Shown in pieces: positions 17,950 through 24,683 of a DNA stretch of 24,683 nt. The translations under genes were made by a program, and so were the position numbers. Within the stretch, counting starts at the first letter, position 1, and each line of letters begins with the position of its first letter. The DNA comes from Chara braunii (taxonomy: Eukaryota; Streptophyta; Charophyceae; Charales; Characeae). A model generated the notes under the pieces. That model did no database searches. It worked only from the letters and a program-made list of their open reading frames with translations, and had not been told where the DNA came from. The stretch covers positions 6,202,575 through 6,227,257 of the forward strand of contig BFEA01000013.1 of the NCBI GenBank assembly GCA_003427395.1. The letters run 5' to 3'.

Positions 17950-18420
17950 CAATGTGGCGGTTACAAAGAACCGTGTTTTTCTTTGATTTATGCTGAGGAA
18001 ATTAAAAGGAAACAAGACCCCACGCAACCAAAAAATAACGGATTGCATGGGGGAGGCCAAAATCAAGTTCTAAGTGCTCCGGGAGTCAAAATTGAGACCG
18101 GATGCACTTGGGAAGTGACCGCATGATTTTCTTTTGGAAGGAGGCTAGTTGAGGGCCGTTGGGGCAAGGAAAACTGCCCCTAATGTAGTCCGATATGCAA
18201 CGGACTGCATGGGAAGAGGTAACCTCTTGTTTTTGGGGCTCTGGGAGCCAAAAGTGAGCCCGGAAGCCTTAGGAAAATTAGCATTTTGTTTTCGTTAGGC
18301 TTGGGGCATGCCGTGGGGTTGTGGGGCTAGCAAGGTAGGTGTGGATGCGGTCCGAGAAAATAACAGATTGCATGGGGATGCCCGGGCCAAGGGCAAACAG
18401 GCCGCGGCACGCCTAAAAAA
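17950..18420. repeat. ~160-bp degenerate tandem repeat
   Basis: AACGGATTGCATGGG-like cores occur at 18038, 18199 and 18362 (spacings 161 and 163). Between them is a block of the type CTCYGGGAGYCAAAAKTGAGMCCGGA. A related core lies at about 17430. The units are strongly diverged. Confidence 0.65.
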
Positions 18421-18519
18421 CACTAGAAAATGACATCGCGACACTAGGGGAATATGACGATAAGACAGCGAAAAAACGGGGGGGGCCCCGGGGCCGGGAA
18501 AAAATTGAGGGAAAAAGGG

Positions 18520-18552
<33 letters not shown>

Positions 18553-20050
18553 GGGACTGCTGGGGACATGGGAAGTCCCAAAAAAAAATAATAATAAATT
18601 GGACGTCAACCGGGATGACACCGGGGGCCAAAGAGGGTCAAACAAAAATTGTCGGGAAATGGGCCTTGTCGATGGCACCGCCGGCGGAGCAAAAGAAATG
18701 AGATTAGTATGGGAAGCGGCGGGGACTTGATGTGTCCCGAGGAGGAGACCACTAGCTAAGGTGAGGAGTAACCATGGGAAATAAATGGCGTCGTCGAGAT
18801 CAAGGATCTCGATGGTGGAAAATATTAGCATCACTAGTGTCAACACTAGTGGGGTCCAAACGGGTGAAAGCGGGAGTGAGGAGTAATAAAAAAATAATAA
18901 GGGGAGGGTGGTCCAGCGGTCCGAGGTATTTCGGACTAGCTAGGCATGAGAAAATAAGAGCCCAAGGGGGCTCCAAGCAAGAAACAGGCTAGCCGTGAAA
19001 AATCGGAGCCAACGAGGCTCAAAATGGAGCCTAACGGGAATAAAATGAGCCCCCTAGGGGCATGGGCATGCCAACCTTGTGAGCCGGGGTATAACGGCCA
19101 ACAGCCGACCATGAACTTGGCCACAATCAAGGCCCTAAGGCCTAGAAAGAGAATGCGCAGCAAAGTGACACATGTCACAATAAAAATAAAAGAAAAAGAA
19201 AAGAAAAAGAAGAGAAAAAGGAGGGAGAGTGAGACAAAATATGAGGAATGGGTGGAGGAGAGTGTGCCAACCCATTGGGATGGCTGCAGTAGGGATTGCC
19301 AGGTCCCAATGATAACCTCACTCCTCCTAGATTCAAGGAATGCAGACCGGATTGCTGAGATATGGCCCTTGGGGCTGAGATATGGCCCTTGGGGCCATAT
19401 GTCAACAAAATCAGAATTAAAAAAAATGGCAAAAATGAAAGAAAATGCAAAGGGTAAAAATCCGGTTTTCTTTTGGACCATGGATCTGAAATCAGATCTC
19501 ATGATGAAGAGAAAACAACCATTTTTTGTGGCCCAGTAAAAAACGGCTAGATCCGGAATGAGGTGGCAACCTAAAAAGAAAAGAAATAAAAAGAAGAAAT
19601 CGACGAAACAGTGCATTTGGCCCAAAAGGAGAGCCAGATGCATCAAAAATTGAAAAATTAGACTTAGGGGCTCAAAATTGAAGCATGGGCTACTAGGGGG
19701 TAACACGGATTATTGCATTCCGTGGATCTCAATCAGATCCAAGGCCGGAAAGATGCCTCCACCTAGGAAAATGGTCCGGCCTACCCAAAGGAGGCCGAAA
19801 CTTGAAAAAATCGAGAAAAAGGCCTACTAGGCCTTTTTCCTTCAAGTAAAATTGCCCCTTGGGCATTGGGACCCAAGGGGGCAGCATTTGTGAAGTGGAA
19901 AAGAGGCCGGGGTAGGCCAAGAGGCAATCCGAGTTGGTACCAACCACTCGGACTGCATGAACCTGGTCAAAAAGAGGCCCAGGTGCCCCCGGAGAGGCCT
20001 AGAGGTGAAAATTGGCCTTGGGGGTACCTCGATTCACCAAGGGGCACTTG
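18421..20050. other. Purine-rich degenerate repeat region
   Basis: No gene is recognised. The region contains A32 (18520-18551) and repeated phrases of the type GGAGCC..GAGCC..AAAATGGAGCC. A 21-bp direct duplication ends in a palindrome (19354-19400), and there are many GGGGC/GCCTAG-type blocks. Minus-strand open frames of up to 256 codons (18936-19706) are Phe/Leu/Ser-rich as expected for the complement of purine-rich DNA, and I do not consider them genes. Confidence 0.5.
19354..19400. repeat. 21-bp direct duplication plus palindrome
   Basis: GCTGAGATATGGCCCTTGGGG occurs twice in immediate succession. The second copy runs into ATATGGCCC-TTG-GGGCCATAT (19380-19400), a perfect 9-bp inverted repeat with a 3-base loop. 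Confidence 0.9.
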
Positions 20051-20088
20051 GAGAGGCCCAAGGGCTGGCCGGACTGCTGTTCCCAGCC

Positions 20089-20095
20089 TATATAA
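20089..20095 (+). promoter_or_regulatory. Candidate TATA-box promoter
   Basis: GCCTATATAAGC contains a canonical plant TATA box on the plus strand, in a local context richer in G and C than a chance A/T stretch would give. A pyrimidine-rich patch (CCGTCTCTTTCATACTTGC) lies 15-35 bases downstream and would suit a start site. It would drive transcription into the CTT and 91-bp arrays. It may be a retroelement LTR promoter or that of an unknown non-coding transcript. Confidence 0.45.
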
Positions 20096-20099
20096 GCTA

Positions 20100-20502
20100 G
20101 GGATTCAGTCCGTCTCTTTCATACTTGCATGAGGAGTGTCCATGCTGCCCAAATGAGTCCGTGGGAGCTCTAGAGGCAATTGGAAAGTAGTGAGGGGAAC
20201 CCCTGCCAGTCCGGAAGCTTGGAGGTGACTGTGAGCTAGTGGAGGAGGATCTACGAGCTAGAAGTAGTGAAGGGGGTAGTCCGCCATAACTCCCAGGCTA
20301 GTAGAGGAGAAGGCAAGGCTGAGAGGAGTCTCATTAACCCTCCTGGAGGGGAGGACTCCCTAGCCTTAGTGATCGGAGCCCGTGGGAACTTGGAAGAGGA
20401 AGGAGAGGTGGAGGAGAAGGCTTGGAGGGGAAGGTAGCCATAGCCAAGGTGGGGTTGTGCAAGGAGGAGAGGAAGCCTCATTGAGATTGAGACTCCATCT
20501 CC
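20100..20502 (+). other. GA-rich region downstream of the TATA box
   Basis: This interval holds GA-rich, imperfectly repetitive sequence (GGAGGAGAAGGC..GGAGAGG). No start codon with a convincing frame is found. It could be the transcribed leader of the TATA-driven unit. Confidence 0.35.
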
Positions 20503-20580
20503 AAGATATCGGTAAGGTGAGTGGGAGGAAGGAGATGTATCAAGATATCGGTAAGGTGAGTGGGAGGAAGGAGATGTATC
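20503..20580. repeat. 39-bp exact tandem duplication
   Basis: Two identical 39-base units (20503-20541 and 20542-20580) contain ATATCGGTAAGGTGAGTGGG, which includes two overlapping splice-donor-like strings (GGTAAG and GGTGAGT). Exact identity implies a recent duplication. Confidence 0.95.
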
Positions 20581-20860
20581 TTCTTCTTCTTCTTCTTCTT
20601 CTTCTTCCTCTCCCTCTTCTTCTTCTTGTTCTTGTTCTTCTTCTTCCTCCTCTTCTTCTTCTTCTTCTTCTTTTTCTTCTTCTTCTTCTTCCTCCTCCTC
20701 CTCTTTGCCTTCTTCTTCTTCTCCTTCTTCCTTTTCTCCTCTTCTTCATTAGTTTTCTTCCTCTTCCTTTTCTCCTCCTTCTCTTTGTTCTTTCTCTCCT
20801 CCTTCTCTTTGTTTTTTCTCTCCTCCTTCCCCTTCTTCATCCTCTTCTTCCTTTGGATAA
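20578..20860. repeat. (CTT)n/(CTC) imperfect microsatellite
   Basis: About 280 bases are composed almost wholly of CTT, CTC and CCT triplets. Open frames on both strands (poly-Leu, poly-Phe, poly-Ser, poly-Lys, poly-Arg) are artefacts. Confidence 0.97.
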
Positions 20861-20864
20861 TCAA

Positions 20865-23470
20865 ACTTTTATTTTTCACTTACACACTAACAGGGAGTGT
20901 TCCGATTATTCTAGGAATGATCTCTTGGTGACTATTTGAGATTAGAGCTCTCCAAACTTATAATTTTCACTCATTGGCTAATAGGTAGTGTAGCGCAACA
21001 CCCATGGATGCTTCGTGATGCATTCTTGGTGATTAGAGCTCTTCAAACTTTTGTTTTTCACTCATTGGTTAGTGGGTGGTATAGCGCAACACCCATGGAT
21101 GCTTCGTGATGCAATCTTGATGGGTAGAGCTCTCGAAGCTTATGTTTTTCTCTCATTTGCTAGTTGGAAGTGTTGCGATTCATCCTAGGATACTTTGCTG
21201 CACTTTCCCCTGATTAGATTGCTTCCGAACTTGTCATTTGGTTGTTCTTGGTGCTTGGATGGGTTGCGATTCATCCTAGGATACTTCGCTGCACTTTCCC
21301 CAGATTAGATTGCTTCCAAACTTGTCATTTGGCTGTTCTTGATGCCTGGATGGGCTGCGATTCATCCTAGGATACTTCCCTGCACTTTCCCCTGATTAGA
21401 TTGCTTCCAAACTTATCATTTGGTTGTTCTTGATGTTTGGATGGGTTGCGATTCATCCTAGGATACTTCGCTGCACTTTCCCCTGATTAGATAGCTTCAA
21501 AACTTATCATTTGGTTGTTCTTGACGCTTGGATGAGCTGCGATTCATCCTAGGATACTTCGTTGCACTTTCCCCTGATTAGATTGCTTCCAAACTTGTCA
21601 TTTGGTTGTTCTTGATGCCTGCATGGGCTGCGATTCATCCTAGGATACTTCGCTGCACTTTCCCTTGGTTAGATTGCTTCCAAGCTTGTCATTTGGTTGT
21701 TCTTGATGCTTGGATGGATTGCGATTCATCCTAGGATACTTCGCTGCACTTTCCCCTGGTTAGATTGCTTCCAAACTTGTCATTTGGTTGTACTTGATGC
21801 TTGGATGGGTTGCGATTCATCCTGGGATACTTCGCTGCACTTTCCCCTGATTATATTGCTTCCAAACTTGTCATTTGGTTGTGCTTGATGCTTGGATGGG
21901 TTGCGATTCATCCTATGATATTTCGCTACACTTTCCCCTGATTAGATTGCTTCCAAACTTGTCATTAGGTTGTGCTTGATGCTTGGATGGGCTGCGATTC
22001 AACCTAGGATACTTCGCTGCACTTTCCCCTGAGTAGATTGCTTCCAAACTTGTCATTTGGTTGTTCTTGATGCTTGGATACGTTGCGATTCATCCTAGGA
22101 TACTTCGGTGCACTTTTCCCAGGTTAGATTGCTTCCAAACTTCTCATTTGGTTGTACTTTAAGCTTGGATGGGTTGCATCCTCGGATACTTCGCTGCACT
22201 TTCCCCTGATTAGATTGCTTACAACCTTGTCATTAGGTTGTGCTTGATGCTTGGATGGATTGCGATTCATCCTAGGATACTTCGCTGCACTTTCCCCTGA
22301 TTAAATTGCTTTCAAACTTGCCATTTGGCTATTCTTGGTGCTTGGGTGGGCAGCGATTCATCCCTTGATACTTCGCTGATCTTTCCCCTGGGTAGATTGC
22401 TGTTATCCTTGTCATTTTGTTGTTCTAAGTGCTTGGGTGGGTTGCGATTCATCCCATGATACTTCGCTGCTCTTTCCCTTGGGTAGATTGTTGTTACCCT
22501 TGTCATTTTGTTGTTCTAAGTGTTTGGGTGGGCTGCGATTCATCCCATGATACTTCGCTGTTCTTTCCCTTGGGTAAATTCTTGTTACACTTGTCATTTT
22601 GTTGTTCTAAGTGCTTCGGTGGGCTGCGATTCATCCGATGACACTTTGTTGTTCTTTCCTTTGGATAGATTGCTGTTACCCTTGTAATTTTGTTGTTCTA
22701 AGTGTTTGGGTGAGCTGCGATTCATCCCATGATACCTCGTTGTTCTTCCCTTAGGTGTATTGCTGTTAACATCGTCATTTTGTTGTTCTAAGTGCTTGGG
22801 TGGGCTGCGATTCATCCCATGACACTTCGTTGTTCTTTCCACTGGGTAGATTGTTGTTACCCTTCTCATTTTGTTGTTCTAAGTGCTTGGGTGGGCTGAG
22901 ATTCATCCCATGATACCTCGTTGTTCTTTCCCTTGGGTATATTGCTGTTACCCTTGTCATTTTGCTGTTCTAAGTGATTGGGTGGGCCGCAATTCATCCC
23001 ATGATACTTTGCTGATCTTTCCCCTGGGTAGATTGCTGTTAACATTGTCATTTTTTTGTTCTTAGTGCTTGGGTGGGCCGCAATTCATCCCATGATACTT
23101 TGCCGATCTTTCCCCTGGGTAGATTGCTGTTAAGATTGCCATTTTGTTGTTCCAAGTGTTTGGGTGGGCTGCGCTACATCCCGTGATACTTCGCTGGTTT
23201 TCTCCCTGAGTAGATTGTTGTTAACATTGTCATTTTGTTGTTCCAAGTGCTTGGGTGGGCTGCGGTACATCCCATGATACTTCGCTGGTTTTCTCCCTAG
23301 GTAGATTGTTGTTAACATTGTCATTTTGCTGTTCCAAGTGCTTGGGTGAGCTGTGGTACATCCCGTGATACTTCGCTGGTTTTCTCCCTGGGTAGATTGC
23401 TGTTAACTTTGTCTTTTGTTGTCCTAAGTGCTTGGGTGTGTGGCCGTGTGTCCCTTGGTATATGACGCCG
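20865..23470. repeat. 91-bp satellite array, about 29 units in ordered subfamilies
   Basis: The GCGATT (or equivalent) anchor falls at 20903, 20994, 21085, 21175, 21266, 21357, 21448, 21539, 21630, 21721, 21812, 21903, 21994, 22085, 22176, 22262, 22353, 22444, 22535, 22626, 22717, 22807, 22898, 22989, 23080, 23171, 23262, 23353 and about 23443. The period is 91, with only 86 and 90 as exceptions. Four subfamilies follow one another: GAGCTC-containing units with CACCCATGG (to ~21150), ATCCTAGGATACTTCGCTGC units (to ~22340), ATCCCATGATAC units with GTTGTTCTAAGTG (to ~23150), and TACATCCCGTGATAC units with TTTTCTCCCT (to ~23400). The period is not a multiple of three, so the open frames are not genes. 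Decayed units may continue to about 23610. Confidence 0.96.
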
Positions 23471-23757
23471 TCTGATTCCCGCTGCTGAGTAGACTGTTGT
23501 TTTCTCTCTATGATCTAAACTGGAAAACTGGTAGGATTCGCCTCCCTGTGTTCTATTCGAACGAGGTAAGTGGGAGGTTCAAAAGACTGTTGTTTTCCGG
23601 TGACCTGAAGGACTGTTGTGTCTTTTCTCTGTGGGTAGCCGTAGGACTGCAGCCCTGGACAGAACCTGGCCAGCATAGATTGTTGAACCAGGAAAAGAAC
23701 AGGCTAACCACAGTCGTCGCAAGGGTCATGCGAAAACCGTAATCGGGCGGAATACGA
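23471..23757. other. Decayed end of the satellite and transition region
   Basis: AGACTGTTGTTTTC recurs at 23491 and 23584, 93 bases apart, and resembles the AGATTGTTGTTAAC block of the last satellite units, so the array fades out here. GAACGAGGTAAGTGGG near 23560-23575 contains a good splice-donor-like string, but no exon could be supported. Confidence 0.45.
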
Positions 23758-24271
23758 CCGACGACACGTCGGCAGCAGCGCTATAGGAAACTTGGGAATG
23801 GGGTCTGAGAATGCTCAGACCTCATGTCCTGGGCAAGAACGGATGGCCTGCCAACCCAGCAGGCCATCAGACTCCGTTTTCTGAAAAAATCACAAAACGG
23901 ACTTCCGCCGAACAGTCCGCCCAGAACCGGCGGACGCCCAAAACAGGCAACCTGGGCCAAACGGTGTCAGAATGACACGAAATATCGTACGGACCTTCCC
24001 TGTGGTACAGTGAGAGAGCCCACCAAATTTGGTGGCGGTCTGATAACGTTTGGGGCAGGAAAGATAGGCTGGTACATCCCGAAATTTCACCCTGGGCAAA
24101 GAAACAGCAAAAGCGGTAAGTTACCGCAAACAGCGGATTCTGCAGGTTCTGCAGGTTCCGGCCAACTGTGTCTGATGCATCTGTGTGTTTTATGCATCTT
24201 GACTGTGGACTGAGCACTGTGGGAACTGTTTTTGCCTCCGGGACTAAGGGATACGGCGGGCAATGAGCCCG
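23758..24271. repeat. Cluster of short perfect inverted repeats
   Basis: Perfect hairpins occur at 23758-23772 (6-bp arms, 3-base loop), 23802-23821 (8, 4), 23842-23868 (10, 7), 23873-23901 (8, 13), 23915-23935 (7, 7), 23964-23978 (6, 3), 24020-24035 (16-bp palindrome CCACCAAATTTGGTGG), 24113-24127 (7, 1), 24174-24198 (7, 11) and 24257-24271 (5, 5). An open frame at 23824-24213 crosses the cluster but resembles no protein I know. The nature of the cluster is unknown. Confidence 0.85.
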
Positions 24272-24330
24272 ACCGGTTGGGTGGGGGCAACGCGGGGCGG
24301 AGGGTCACTTTGCACCCCGTCACCCCTTCG

Positions 24331-24683
24331 CCATCACCTACATCCATCCACCATAGCCAACCTTCACTTACCCTCTTCCACCTCCATCACCTACATCCAT
24401 CCACCATAGCCAACCTTCACTTACCCTCTTCCACCTCCATCACCTACACCCATCCATTATTGCCAACCTTCACTTACCCTCTTCCACCTCCATCACCTAC
24501 ACCCATCCACCATAACCAACCCCCAATTACCCTCTTCCACCTCCATCACCTACACCCATCCACCATAGCCAACCTTCACTTACCCTCCTCCACCTCCATC
24601 ACCTACACCCATCCACCATAGCCAACCTTCACTTACCCTCTTCCACCTCCATCACCTACACCCATCCACCATAGCCAACCTTC
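24331..24683. repeat. 53-bp minisatellite continuing past the window end
   Basis: CCATCACCTACATCCATCCA begins units at 24331, 24384, 24437, 24490, 24543, 24596 and 24649, an exact 53-base period with six full units and part of a seventh. Units 3 and 4 differ most (CATTATTGCC and CATAACCAACCCCCAATT). The sequence is C-rich and open in several frames because it lacks stop codons. The Thr/Pro/His-rich translation is not evidence of a gene. Confidence 0.97.

Noticed and set aside
18936-19706. Minus-strand frame of 256 codons, the longest in the window
   Set aside because: The Phe/Leu/Ser-rich composition is expected opposite purine-rich repeats. It contains the 21-bp duplication and A-rich tracts and has no recognisable domain.
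20382-20939. Long open frames through the CTT tract on both strands (Leu/Phe/Ser-rich or Lys/Arg-rich)
   Set aside because: They are translations of a triplet microsatellite. No non-repeat domain flanks them.
22312-23324. Series of ~60-90-codon minus-strand frames with the recurring RTTKYHGMNRSPPKHLEQQN-like pattern
   Set aside because: They arise from the 91-bp satellite, whose period is not a multiple of three. The frames end and restart with each unit.
23824-24213. 129-codon frame as a protein gene
   Set aside because: It coincides with the hairpin cluster, has no known motif, and a minus-strand frame of similar length overlaps it.
24232-24621. Open frame of 129 codons, Thr/Pro/His-rich
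   Set aside because: It spans the 53-bp minisatellite, which lacks stop codons in several frames, and the frame rotates between units.
24331-24683. CRISPR-like array
   Set aside because: The 53-bp units are contiguous with no unique spacers, and the context is eukaryotic. The same applies to the 91-bp and 161-bp arrays.

Overview
This looks like non-coding, repeat-dominated nuclear DNA from a eukaryote, most likely a land plant. The evidence is a 5.8S gene flanked by ITS spacers and 18S sequence of plant type, a Ty3/gypsy-type LTR retroelement whose primer-binding site has the form used by plant elements of the Athila/Tat kind, and long satellite and microsatellite arrays. Three N bases (3881, 3944, 4027) suggest draft sequence. 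I find no intact protein-coding gene, no tRNA and nothing bacterial. The species cannot be named from the window.

Region 1 (1-6940) is a rearranged ribosomal DNA locus read on the minus strand. In transcription order (right to left) it runs: 161-bp tandem repeats, an A-rich module (E), an 18S pseudogene, more 161-bp repeats, module E again, a second 18S pseudogene, ITS1, 5.8S, ITS2, and only about 37 nt of 26S. A tandemly duplicated ~440-bp element containing module E then takes the place of the rest of 26S, followed by spacer-like DNA. Both 18S copies lost the same ~1.1 kb core, which is replaced by the same ~180-bp non-18S segment. The 161-bp repeats appear to be built from an 18S 5' segment that both pseudogenes lack.

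Region 2 (6943-10200) is mostly pyrimidine-rich DNA without a recognisable gene. It begins with a ~138-bp dispersed repeat that recurs at 15568.

Region 3 (10202-14612) is a degenerate LTR retrotransposon on the minus strand: a candidate 1,077-bp LTR with TGTCAA...TTGACA ends, TATA box and poly(A) signal, a PBS, a gag reading frame broken by stops, and a second broken frame with in-frame 15-residue repeats. No protease, reverse transcriptase, integrase or second LTR is visible.

Region 4 (14613-16300) is unassigned DNA with the second dispersed repeat copy and a (CT)n microsatellite. Region 5 (16300-20500) is purine-rich DNA made of decayed tandem repeats (51, ~160 and 200 bp), ending in a good TATA box at 20089 on the plus strand. 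Region 6 (20500-24683) holds a 39-bp exact duplication, a CTT microsatellite, an array of about 29 units with a very regular 91-bp period in ordered subfamilies, a 500-bp stretch unusually dense in perfect hairpins, and a 53-bp minisatellite that runs off the window end.

No genes work together here in an operon-like sense. The coherent story is recombination and amplification: rDNA pieces, retroelement remains and satellites repeatedly duplicated and fused.
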